Assembly: GCA_910584065.1 (NCBI GenBank)
Contig: CAJTZN010000023.1
Location: forward strand, 1-55,499
From: an uncultured Eubacterium sp.
Lineage (GTDB): Bacteria; Bacillota; Clostridia; Lachnospirales; Lachnospiraceae
DNA: 55,499 nt
Direction of reading: 5' to 3'
Shown here: positions 1 to 7,261 of the stretch, one piece after another
Layout of the letters: each line of letters opens with the position of its first letter
Numbering within the stretch: the first letter of the stretch is position 1
The notes under the pieces: model-generated
The model's database searches: none
What the model saw: only the letters and a program-made list of their open reading frames with translations
What the model was told of the DNA's origin: nothing
Translations under genes and position numbers: made by a program

Positions 1-53
1 AGAGCGCACGGCTGTTAACCGTGTTGTCGTAGGTTCGAGCCCTACTCGGGGAG
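1..53 (+). tRNA. tRNA-Asn (GTT), 5' truncated by window edge
   Basis: The anticodon stem CACGG/CCGTG encloses the loop CTGTTAA, giving anticodon GTT (Asn). The T arm GTAGG-TTCGAGC-CCTAC and the 3' acceptor strand TCGGGGA with discriminator G follow at 46-53. The D arm and 5' acceptor strand lie outside the window. CCA is not encoded. Confidence 0.9.
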
Positions 54-171
54 TTAATGTGCTGAAGCACATATAATATGGTAATGCTTAAAGCCTCGTA
101 AACTGGTTGTTTTCGGGACTTTTCTTTTTTGAGTCTTTATGGAAAAAAGCAGAAAACCACACTCAATAACC

Positions 172-520
172 ATGAAAGAAAATGATCCTATGCCAGCAAT
201 ATAGTCGCAGCCTACTATTACCACTTTGGAAGAATACGAAACGCTCTCGGAAGATATTCGGGCAGAGGTATTTGACGGGCAAATTAATTACATGGCAAGT
301 CCGTCAGAAATTCATCAGACAATTTCCACTCCACCGAACTGGCCACCATCCTCAACACTTATATTAAAAGCAAGAAAGGCTCCTGCAAAGTATTTCATGC
401 TCCATTTGATGTAAAATACGGTGTCTGGGAATACTGGACAATACCTCTTTGATTCCACAATCAAGGTCAATACCTACGATGACTTGTACATCAACTCCAA
501 TGAGTATTCAGACGTGCAGC
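172..520 (+). pseudogene. Uma2-family (DUF820) endonuclease remnant
   Basis: The reading starting at ATG 172 hits TAG at 202, then continues in frame with a sequence typical of the N-terminus of Uma2/DUF820 PD-(D/E)XK proteins (EEYETLSEDIRAEVFDGQI, ASPSEIHQ). Around 330 the frame shifts by one base to ELATILNTYIKSKKGSCKVF and HAPFDVKYGVWEYWTI, then stops at TGA 450. A C-terminal-like piece (STIKVNTYDDLYI) follows in yet another segment. Several independent lesions mean no functional protein. Family assignment is from recalled motif shape. Confidence 0.6.
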
Positions 521-585
521 AGTACAAAGATTTGACGGGCCGAATGCTGGCTGCAAGTGTGCCGCATATTAATATGCAATTATAA
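521..585 (+). pseudogene. 3' remnant of the 352-aa family (see 5551-6609)
   Basis: The last roughly 42 bases before TAA 583-585 encode MLAASVPHINMQL. They are nearly the same in DNA as the end of the intact gene at 5551-6609 (VLAASVPHVDLHI); the shared DNA begins TGCTGGCTGCAAGTGTGCC. It is fused downstream of the Uma2 remnant, so it looks like debris from a rearrangement between family copies. Confidence 0.55.
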
Positions 586-621
586 GAATATTGATAAAGT
601 TCTAGTTTTTGGAAAGTTTAG

Positions 622-653
622 ATACCTCGCAGCATGGTTTTGTTGCGAGGTAT
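622..653 (-). terminator. Stem-loop downstream of the ABC transporter genes
   Basis: ATACCTCGCA (622-631) pairs with TGCGAGGTAT (644-653) around a 12-nt loop. It lies just past the 3' end of the minus-strand ATPase gene (684). It has no clean U-run, so it may be an RNA-stabilising hairpin and not a true intrinsic terminator. Confidence 0.45.
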
Positions 654-683
654 TTATACCGCAGCGCACAGCATATTTCTCGA

Positions 684-1352
684 TCAGATAATCTTTTCAT
701 GCAATTCGCCGTCCCTCATTCGCAATTCCACATCAGCCTGTTCGGCAACCTCCGCATCATGCGTGACAATGATAACGCAGTATCCTTTCTCGTGCGCGAT
801 CCCGCATAATATGTTTATAATGTTCTGTGTATTTGCGCCGTCAAGATTACCCGTCGGCTCATCGGCCAGTATGACTTTTGCACCTGACGCGAGGCTCCTT
901 GCAATTGCCACTCGCTGCTGCTCGCCACCAGAAAGCCTGGAAGGAAAGCGTTTCATCTGATCCTTTTGGATACCTACGCTTTCAAGTAATCGTTCTGCCC
1001 TGCGCCTCGCGTCTTTTGGTGTTATTTCGCACAGTTCCATCGGAAAACAGACATTTTCCGTTATGGTAAGCAGCGGGAGAAGGTAAAAGGACTGAAAGAT
1101 CATGGAGATACTTTCTCGGCGGTAAATCTCAAGGTTAATGTTCGCAAGATTTTCTCCCTCAAAACAAATCCTGCCTTCTGTCGGCATATCAAGACCGGCC
1201 AGCAGGGAGAGAAGAGTGGATTTCCCGGCCCCTGATGAACCAGTTATCGCATAAGTTTTTCCCTCATCAAATGCATAGGAAATATCGGAAACAGCCGTCC
1301 TCCCTGCATTTTTGTAAGCGTATGAGACATGTTCCAAAATTAAAACGGACAT
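684..1352 (-). CDS. ABC transporter ATP-binding protein (MacB/LolD type)
   Basis: A 222-aa ATPase of the family that partners FtsX/MacB-type permeases; it would hydrolyse ATP to drive the adjacent permease. Walker A is GSSGAGKST near residue 37, the signature is LSGGEQQRVAIARSLA, Walker B is VILADEPTGNLDG, and the H-loop is VTHD. The ATG at 1352 was chosen over upstream in-frame starts because GAGGAGGG lies just ahead of it and the methionine begins the typical VLILEHVSY sequence. The permease stop (1355-1357) almost touches this ATG, so the two are translationally coupled. Substrate is unknown; this family often exports peptides or lipids or signals to cell-wall hydrolases. Confidence 0.9.
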   Translation of the reverse strand: MSVLILEHVSYAYKNAGRTAVSDISYAFDEGKTYAITGSSGAGKSTLLSLLAGLDMPTEGRICFEGENLANINLEIYRRESISMIFQSFYLLPLLTITENVCFPMELCEITPKDARRRAERLLESVGIQKDQMKRFPSRLSGGEQQRVAIARSLASGAKVILADEPTGNLDGANTQNIINILCGIAHEKGYCVIIVTHDAEVAEQADVELRMRDGELHEKII

Positions 1353-1354
1353 AT

Positions 1355-4288
1355 TTATCCCTCCTCTTTTACCTGTAAAAGTTTTAAAATCCCATGTCTG
1401 GTTATATAAACCGACGCGGCAACGGCGCCGAATATAAATGCCGCCATATACAATCCATAACAAAGTGCCAGCGTTTGTATGTTTTCTGAAAATAAATGCC
1501 GTTCCGACAGTGCATTAATGCCAGCCCCAATGATAATACCGAAAAGGCATAATGCGGTTTGTTCTAACACCATCATGCACCGGGTTCTCATCTTAGATAC
1601 GCCAAGTATACGAAGAAATGCGGCTTCTCTTGCTGACTGAAGAATAATAAGAAAAGCTCCGAACAGTCCGATCAGCATTACGGCTGCAACAGCTGCCGGA
1701 AAAAGTAACTCCATAAGATTGCACACATGTTCTACATTTTTAAGCGAATCGGAGTCAATATGGTAATATGCCAACGACATATATTTCAAACTCTTGTTGT
1801 TTTCTTCCTCCAGAAGTTCAGTTACATCATCAAGCAGTTTATTGTCGGCCAGCGTGAATTCACAGTTTCCCATGGGAAATGGCTGTCCGTATACGTTTTG
1901 TGCACCGCAGTTGATCCCTGTAAATATTCCATTTCCGGTATCCCCATCATGAGCCTCCACCACTCCTATGATCTTGTATTTTACAGACATTGTATTTATC
2001 AAGTCGATCTTGTTTTTTTGCACAAGAGCTGAGTAGAGGGAATCTGACATAATGTCTATTTCATCTCCCAGAGTAACACCAAATTGTTTCGCAAGTTCTT
2101 GTCCGACCAGACACACCCGCCCTGTGGAGTCAAGGTTGGAAGGGCCATAACCCTCAGCGTAAGTAATATGGATCTTATTTCCCAGATATCGTTCAATATT
2201 ATTCGTTACCGTCAGCGGAATATATAGCTGCCTGCCATTTACGATTACGGTAAACCTGCCATTACAGTAAAAATCCTCTAACATTGTACATTTCGACAAT
2301 TCCGCTATCGACTCTGATGAAAATTCTCGTGCTTTCCCTTTTACCTCAACATTCGTGAAGGCGTTACGGTAAGAACTCCTTGCCAGGACAAACATTCCGA
2401 TTCCGGCAGCCAAAATGATAACAAGAATTAATGATAATACTGTTTTGCCAACATCGCGCCGCATATGCCGGAATATGTAGGAAGCTGTATGCCGGTATAC
2501 ACGGTACGTTTCTGATACCGGCCGGCTGTCTTCCGCCAGTTTCGATATATCAAATGTAAATGTCTGCTGTGTGTTTTCATTCATACTTGAAACAGGGAAA
2601 ACTGACTTTTTTACTTTTGCCGTACCAGCATGCAGCAAAGTTAATGGAGGTATGCGTTTCATCTTGTAAAGCATATAAAAAGAAGCGGCAAAAATAACGG
2701 TCAATTCAAACAAAAGGCACAGAATAACGATTCCGACAGGAAGTGTCTTGTCGGGAACAAAATTCCTGACAGTTTTTGTGACTGTAATGTTTTTTAAAGC
2801 GTAGATCATACCTGCTATACCGCCAACAGGTGCCGCAATTATCGCGAGTAAGGCAAAAGGCAGTACAATCTGCTTTTCGGCAAGTTTGCTCGAAGTACCA
2901 AGCATGCGCAGAATGGCGTATGTTTTTTTAGTTGTTCCTATGTACAGATATACTGCTAAAACCATAGCTATCCATGTGCCAGTTACGTACAACACTGTAG
3001 TAAAAAGTGACACCTTTAAGCCACTATCGAGATCATCCTTCACTTTTGCCCAGCCCCCATCCGAAAGCTGCAGCGCTAAATCTGATTTTTCAAAAAGAAC
3101 CTCGGCAGCGTCACGAAACTCTTGGATATCACGGGCATCACAAACAAATATACTGAATTCTTCTGGCATTGGCTCATAGTTTTCCGGAACTTTTACCGGC
3201 AAAAGATTAGAGGGAAGAAAAATGGTATTTGGTGAATAAAGAGTCCCTGTTCTGTCGGTAATGCTGTATGAACCTATAATTTCAAGATTTACCGCATTTA
3301 TATATCGGGGCTGTGTGTCTGCATCCCAGGCTCTGGCGCCATATGTGGAAGACTGATGCACCAGTTTATCACCCAATTCCACGTGGATCGTATCTCCTAT
3401 AGAAAGATTGTGATCTTCAAGAAAGTGTTCATTGACAACACAGACATTCTGATGATCTTCCATTGTCAGCGGACGCCCTTCGCTCATAACGATCTTCCGT
3501 TCGTTAAGGAACGGTATCGCCCGCATATCAGAAGTGTATACCATATCATATGTATAAATATTGCTGTTGATCGCGTCTATTACGCCTTTATGATAAGCGA
3601 ACGGTTTGGAATCCATATAATCCTCTCCGGCCCCGTTCAGGCTGCGGAAAGCTTTTTCTCCGCTGTTCGGATCAAATATCAGAGTTCCATCGCTTAAATC
3701 ATACCACAAAAGCAGAAGACACCGGGTTCCAGTATTCAAACCGTCTAATAATTTTCTTGTACATGGCAGCTGATCGGAAGCGGATTCGTCAAGATACAAA
3801 TTTTTCATTTCAATGGAGTCTTTGAGGTCCGTTTCTGTTTCACACGCAATCACTTCTACATCCTGCAATTTTAAATCAATATAGTCCCCACGGTCTGAAA
3901 AAGTGTTCTCATATCCGGAATAGGTACATTCAATGACAACAGGAAGGTATCTCGTTTTAGCTTCGTATTTCGCCAGACGTTTATAGTCTTCCACCTGTCC
4001 CGCAGTCATATATCGGATGTCAGATAAAGTAGCCCCTGGCAAAGACGCAAATTGGGTCATTTCTTCTCTTGTCAGCCACGGTTTATCCCCCATGGAAACA
4101 GTTTCCCCATGGGTAATAAGGTTACCGTCTTCACTTTCTACGTCATACGAAAAAGTCATATCGGGTACCGAATTGTCCATGGTAGCAACCCCGTGATAAA
4201 AATCTCTCGCTTTTTTCGTTTCCCTTTCTGTGACGGTATGATCAACCAAACGCGAAAATAGCACAAACGAGGCCGAAAGAATCAGCAA
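1355..4288 (-). CDS. ABC transporter permease, FtsX/MacB family; 5' end apparently frameshifted
   Basis: A large (about 977 aa or more) permease with two FtsX-like membrane blocks: one TM at the N-terminus, a long extracytoplasmic domain (about residues 25-430), three TMs around 435-560, a further TM near 620, a second extracytoplasmic domain, and three C-terminal TMs. The visible frame opens at TTG 4288 inside the first TM. Sequence further upstream in that frame still reads AFKALFRSPTRTFVTF, typical of the N-terminus of these proteins, until a TGA at 4342. An ATG at 4343 behind GAGGAG is one base out of frame. This implies a lost base near 4329-4337, or a sequencing error. It pairs with the ATPase at 684-1352. 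Confidence 0.8.
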   Translation of the reverse strand: MLILSASFVLFSRLVDHTVTERETKKARDFYHGVATMDNSVPDMTFSYDVESEDGNLITHGETVSMGDKPWLTREEMTQFASLPGATLSDIRYMTAGQVEDYKRLAKYEAKTRYLPVVIECTYSGYENTFSDRGDYIDLKLQDVEVIACETETDLKDSIEMKNLYLDESASDQLPCTRKLLDGLNTGTRCLLLLWYDLSDGTLIFDPNSGEKAFRSLNGAGEDYMDSKPFAYHKGVIDAINSNIYTYDMVYTSDMRAIPFLNERKIVMSEGRPLTMEDHQNVCVVNEHFLEDHNLSIGDTIHVELGDKLVHQSSTYGARAWDADTQPRYINAVNLEIIGSYSITDRTGTLYSPNTIFLPSNLLPVKVPENYEPMPEEFSIFVCDARDIQEFRDAAEVLFEKSDLALQLSDGGWAKVKDDLDSGLKVSLFTTVLYVTGTWIAMVLAVYLYIGTTKKTYAILRMLGTSSKLAEKQIVLPFALLAIIAAPVGGIAGMIYALKNITVTKTVRNFVPDKTLPVGIVILCLLFELTVIFAASFYMLYKMKRIPPLTLLHAGTAKVKKSVFPVSSMNENTQQTFTFDISKLAEDSRPVSETYRVYRHTASYIFRHMRRDVGKTVLSLILVIILAAGIGMFVLARSSYRNAFTNVEVKGKAREFSSESIAELSKCTMLEDFYCNGRFTVIVNGRQLYIPLTVTNNIERYLGNKIHITYAEGYGPSNLDSTGRVCLVGQELAKQFGVTLGDEIDIMSDSLYSALVQKNKIDLINTMSVKYKIIGVVEAHDGDTGNGIFTGINCGAQNVYGQPFPMGNCEFTLADNKLLDDVTELLEEENNKSLKYMSLAYYHIDSDSLKNVEHVCNLMELLFPAAVAAVMLIGLFGAFLIILQSAREAAFLRILGVSKMRTRCMMVLEQTALCLFGIIIGAGINALSERHLFSENIQTLALCYGLYMAAFIFGAVAASVYITRHGILKLLQVKEEG

Positions 4289-4455
4289 AAACGTAACAAA
4301 AGTTCGCGTTGGAGAACGAAATAAAGCTTTAAAGGCGTATCATGTCAATGTTAGTTTCTCCTCTCAAGTCCCCGGCTTCCGTGCATCTAATGAAAAATGA
4401 TGTGTACACAGACATGGTGGGGGTTGCACCGGAAGCATAATACTTTATTGCAAAT

Positions 4456-4484
4456 AGTATAACAGATATAACAGTACAAGGCAA
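4456..4484 (-). promoter_or_regulatory. Predicted sigma-A promoter for the ABC operon
   Basis: Read on the minus strand: TTGCCT, a 17-nt spacer, then TATACT. It lies about 110 bases upstream of the out-of-frame ATG at 4343. Confidence 0.55.
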
Positions 4485-4675
4485 GTGTGAATTGTTCTGA
4501 AATTTAGCATGAAATCCATTATCTGAGCAGCGATAAAAATGTGGCAAAGGCAACGGCCGCCGGAACGGTAATGGTAAATGGTGTACTTATATTCATGTAC
4601 AGGGTGTTATGAAATTGGAAAAATTTGCCGAAATAGTAAATAAGTCTTATTGAAATTCATGGATGAAATAGGGAA
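4485..4675. other. Intergenic stretch, no gene seen
   Basis: Between the ABC operon promoter and the family remnant at 4676 I see only short open frames without ribosome sites or recognisable motifs. Confidence 0.5.
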
Positions 4676-4850
4676 CGGTTGATTACAAGGAAGGGGATGA
4701 CAAGGATATTAGTAAATAGTAATAAGGGCGTGGAGTTAGGGGGTCGATGAAGAACCGCCGGCAGACAGGGAAACAATGAAAACGGAAGTCCGGGTACAGA
4801 CTGCGAGTGTGGGGATGACGGCGAAGGCTGCAAGGACGGCAGAGTAAATT
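4676..4850 (+). pseudogene. 5' remnant of the 352-aa family with internal deletion
   Basis: The DNA from AAGGAAGGGGATGACAAGGA onward matches the start region of the intact gene at 5551 including its ribosome site. It then jumps over roughly 150 bases and resumes with the segment corresponding to 5745-5830 (GATGAAGAACCGC..GCAGACAG). The junction gives MTRILVNSNKGVELGGR followed by a stop, and the copy ends about 25 bases before the next gene. It is clearly a decayed duplicate. Confidence 0.75.
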
Positions 4851-4876
4851 TCAAATAAAGATAGGAGGATTAGACT

Positions 4877-5518
4877 ATGAATGCAATTAATGGCGGTTAT
4901 GCCGCTTCTCAATACTATAATAATACAATTCAGCAGAAGCAGAAAAATAGTGCAGACACGGTAAAAAGTGACGCGGCGAAAGAATCAGAAAGGGCTTCTC
5001 AGGCCGGTACTGTCAGCCGGCCGCAACTTTCTAAAAGAGCACAGGCATTTTTAGAAAAGCTGAGGAAAACTTACGGCAATATGGATTTTATGGTGGCTGA
5101 TTTTGATAAAGGTGATAAGGCAAAGGAGATCCTTTCTCATTCCACCAAAGAAATCTCTGTTTTATTTTCGAGTGAAGAACTTGAAAAAATGGCTTCTGAT
5201 GAAAAATACGCGAAGGAGTATATGAATCGTGTACAGGGTGCACTTCGCATGTCAGAACAAATCAATCAGCAGTTCGGCTTTACATCTGCTTTCGGAAATA
5301 CACCTGATAAAGGAGCGATAACCAAAATAGGGTTCTCGTTTAATAAAGATGGCAGTATGTCAATCTTTGCCGAATTAGAAAAGGCGACGGGTAAGAAAAA
5401 AACATCGATTCAGGCGTCATCTGTGGATGATCTGATCAAAAAAATCAAAGGGATGGATTGGAAAAATGTGAGAGAGGATCCAAAGACAGAAAGTAACCGG
5501 GTGGATGTTTCAATTTAG
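4877..5518 (+). CDS. Hypothetical protein, 213 aa (DUF6033-like)
   Basis: Begins at ATG 4877 with AGGAGG at 4863-4868. The polar Ala/Gln/Lys-rich N-terminus (about 50 residues) has no signal peptide or TM. The middle has ELEKMASDEKYAKEYMNRVQ and GFSFNKDGSMSIFAELEKA, a pattern I associate with the DUF6033 group of small Lachnospiraceae proteins of unknown function; this assignment is tentative. It is followed by the 352-aa protein at 5551 on the same strand with only 32 bases between, so they are probably co-transcribed. No function can be assigned. Confidence 0.6.
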   Translation: MNAINGGYAASQYYNNTIQQKQKNSADTVKSDAAKESERASQAGTVSRPQLSKRAQAFLEKLRKTYGNMDFMVADFDKGDKAKEILSHSTKEISVLFSSEELEKMASDEKYAKEYMNRVQGALRMSEQINQQFGFTSAFGNTPDKGAITKIGFSFNKDGSMSIFAELEKATGKKKTSIQASSVDDLIKKIKGMDWKNVREDPKTESNRVDVSI

Positions 5519-5550
5519 ATGTATGTAAACAGTTAAATGGAAGGAAGGGG

Positions 5551-6609
5551 ATGACAAGGATGTCAGTAAATATCAATGGAGGCGTGGAACTTGGGGGATT
5601 GTTGACCATCGAGCATCTGCAGGATAAAAACAAGAACAAGCCTGTAAAGGGACAAAAATTAAGCGCATTGAAAAATGCCGTCACACTTAAAAAGAAATCG
5701 GCAGACGGGAGTTCGGATGCCGGTGAGGTCAAGCTGCTGAGAAGGGTTGATGAAGAACCGCAGGCAGACAGGAAAACGATGAAAACGGAAGCCCGGGTAC
5801 AGACTGCGAGTGTGGGGACAGCGGCGAAAGCGGCGAAGGCTGTTAAGGCTGCAAGGACGACAGAGGCGGCCAAGATGGCAACCAGAGAGGACTTATATGC
5901 CAGTCTGACGAAAAAGGACGCGGCGGACAATGCCGCTTACGAGGTGGATGGTGTCCGGTTTTCCGCGGAGGAAATGAAGTCGATGCGGGAAGCGCTGGGT
6001 GATGTGTTTACCTCGGTGAAACGGCCGGGTTCCAGTATTGATTACAGCGATTATGCAAAAATGGGTATCGCGGAAAATGTGGCGCGCGCCTATGCAGAAA
6101 AGAACTTGAGCACTGAACAGACAGAGGTCTTAATGAAAGCTGTTTCAGAGCATATGGATCAGGTGATCGCGAAAGAGCCTGAGGCAAGTTTTATCGTTGA
6201 GGATTGTTATTATGGGAAACGGTATAGTGGAGGTGTTTGGGATGAGTTGAAACAATATGCAAAGGATATGGTGGCAAAATCGGATCTTCCCGCGCAGACA
6301 AAACGTGTCTTTGCTGAGAAAAAAGTAGATTCTCCGGGAATGGCGATGTCTGCTTCTAATACAAAACTGGCAAGCACTCTCCGCAGTCGCTTTTCGACAT
6401 TGGATTTCGGGAACGAAGATGAACTTCAGTCTTTTTTTAAGCAGTATCAGGACTGGATGAAACCGGCTTATCTGGAAGTGCACGGTGGTTCGGAGAATTT
6501 TGCGGCAGAACATATTGCCGAGGACATAACAATGTACAAAAAGAGTTATGAAAAGCTGTGGAACGGTGTGCTGGCTGCAAGTGTGCCACATGTTGATCTG
6601 CATATATAA
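5551..6609 (+). CDS. Hypothetical protein, 352 aa, multi-copy family
   Basis: Starts at ATG 5551 behind GGAAGGGG (a second ATG at 5560 is possible). Residues 25-110 are Ala/Lys/Arg-rich and low in complexity; from about 120 on the protein looks folded and helical (EVDGVRFSAEEMKSMREAL, YSDYAKMGIAENVARAYAEK). It has no signal peptide, TM or recognised motif, and ends VLAASVPHVDLHI. Two degenerate relatives sit nearby (521-585 and 4676-4850), so the gene has been duplicated and lost locally. Repeated birth and death of a cytosolic protein like this would fit an accessory or conflict role, but that is inference. Confidence 0.65.
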   Translation: MTRMSVNINGGVELGGLLTIEHLQDKNKNKPVKGQKLSALKNAVTLKKKSADGSSDAGEVKLLRRVDEEPQADRKTMKTEARVQTASVGTAAKAAKAVKAARTTEAAKMATREDLYASLTKKDAADNAAYEVDGVRFSAEEMKSMREALGDVFTSVKRPGSSIDYSDYAKMGIAENVARAYAEKNLSTEQTEVLMKAVSEHMDQVIAKEPEASFIVEDCYYGKRYSGGVWDELKQYAKDMVAKSDLPAQTKRVFAEKKVDSPGMAMSASNTKLASTLRSRFSTLDFGNEDELQSFFKQYQDWMKPAYLEVHGGSENFAAEHIAEDITMYKKSYEKLWNGVLAASVPHVDLHI

Positions 6610-6787
6610 AATGCCGTTGGCAGAATCTCCCGATGTGATAAAAAAGGATCTGGAGATCAGGATCAGAAGTCCAAATCGTTGATATGAACGTTTTTCCTAG
6701 AACGGATGTTGACGAAAGAATATGATTCAGAGACTGGAAGAGCAGGGGATTGCAGGGATTGTATTTGACGAAATGGAAAAGAGCCAC
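6610..6787 (+). other. Intergenic stretch with decayed coding-like sequence
   Basis: Short frames such as MIQRLEEQGIAGIVFDEMEK (from 6723) and VDMNVFPRTDVDERI appear but lack a start, ribosome site and continuity. They look like remnants of one lost gene. I could not name a family. Confidence 0.4.
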
Positions 6788-6790
6788 TTG
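6773..6790 (+). repeat. 18-bp direct repeat, copy 1
   Basis: ATGGAAAAGAGCCACTTG occurs here and again at 7148-7165, so identical copies flank the toxin-antitoxin locus. This copy carries the start of the antisense RNA -35 box. Confidence 0.8.
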
Positions 6791-6816
6791 CCAAACAAGC
6801 GGCTCTGGTGTATAAT
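6788..6816 (+). promoter_or_regulatory. Promoter of the antisense (antitoxin) RNA
   Basis: TTGCCA (6788-6793), a 17-nt spacer and a perfect TATAAT (6811-6816). Transcription would start near 6823 and run toward the 3' end of the toxin gene on the other strand. Confidence 0.75.
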
Positions 6817-6822
6817 CTACTT

Positions 6823-6921
6823 AGAAGTGGTCGGAATGAAATTTCCGATTGCCCTCAGTACAGAATATTATCCATAAGAATAGCATCTAACTTTGGACGG
6901 TTGGGATGCTATTTCTTTTTG
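6823..6921 (+). ncRNA. Predicted antisense RNA antitoxin of the holin-like toxin
   Basis: An RNA of about 100 nt bounded by the promoter at 6788-6816 and an intrinsic terminator (AATAGCATC 6879-6887 pairing with GATGCTATT 6905-6913, then a T-rich tail). It overlaps the stop-codon end of the minus-strand toxin ORF (6909-6989) and the predicted 3' UTR of the toxin mRNA. This 3'-overlap layout is that of txpA/ratA and par-like type I modules. No ORF was seen in it. Confidence 0.6.
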
Positions 6922-6989
6922 TGATTGTCTATGTAGGACAGAGCCGAAAACAACACAAGTAATAATGTAAGAACTTCCGTTGTACTCAT
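6909..6989 (-). CDS. Putative holin-like toxin, 26 aa (type I toxin)
   Basis: A very short gene encoding MSTTEVLTLLLVLFSALSYI then DNHKKK: a single membrane helix followed by the D-N-H-K-K-K tail characteristic of the putative holin-like toxin family of type I modules in Firmicutes. Such peptides insert in the membrane and depolarise it. Start ATG 6989 has AGAGGGTGA ahead of it. In the mRNA the sequence CCCTCT about 11 bases upstream can pair with that AGAGGG, hiding the ribosome site, as is usual in this class. The promoter is at 7085-7113 and the antisense RNA is convergent from 6823. Confidence 0.8.
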   Translation of the reverse strand: MSTTEVLTLLLVLFSALSYIDNHKKK

Positions 6990-7084
6990 ATGGCATCACC
7001 CTCTTTCGTAAGGCTAGAGGGCATCAAAAAAACTAAAAGTTTATGGGAAATCGCATCCTGATTTCTTTTCAATTATACAAATTG

Positions 7085-7113
7085 ATTATACCATATAGGA
7101 AATGGATGTTCAA
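7085..7113 (-). promoter_or_regulatory. Promoter of the holin-like toxin mRNA
   Basis: On the minus strand: TTGAAC (7113-7108), a 17-nt spacer, TATAAT (7090-7085). Predicted start is near 7078, giving a leader of about 90 nt that contains the ribosome-site hairpin. Confidence 0.7.
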
Positions 7114-7147
7114 GAAAAAGCGTAGTAAGGATATTGGATGTTTGCCC

Positions 7148-7165
7148 ATGGAAAAGAGCCACTTG
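7148..7165 (+). repeat. 18-bp direct repeat, copy 2
   Basis: Identical to 6773-6790. Located just upstream of the promoter of the large fusion gene at 7262. Confidence 0.8.
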
Positions 7166-7183
7166 TTGCTAAACGAAAGATTC

Positions 7184-7212
7184 TTGCCTGTTTGTTTTGT
7201 CTGTGCTATACT
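7184..7212 (+). promoter_or_regulatory. Predicted promoter for the acyltransferase-CapA-SGNH gene
   Basis: TTGCCT (7184-7189), a 17-nt spacer, TATACT (7207-7212); 49 bases ahead of the ATG at 7262. Confidence 0.65.
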
Positions 7213-7261
7213 TTTATTCAGAAAATAGGGGATTTATGTATCAGATGAAAGGGGAAAGGAT

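Noticed and set aside
1..53. A complete tRNA at the window start
   Set aside because: The 5' half is outside the window, so only a partial tRNA-Asn is reported.
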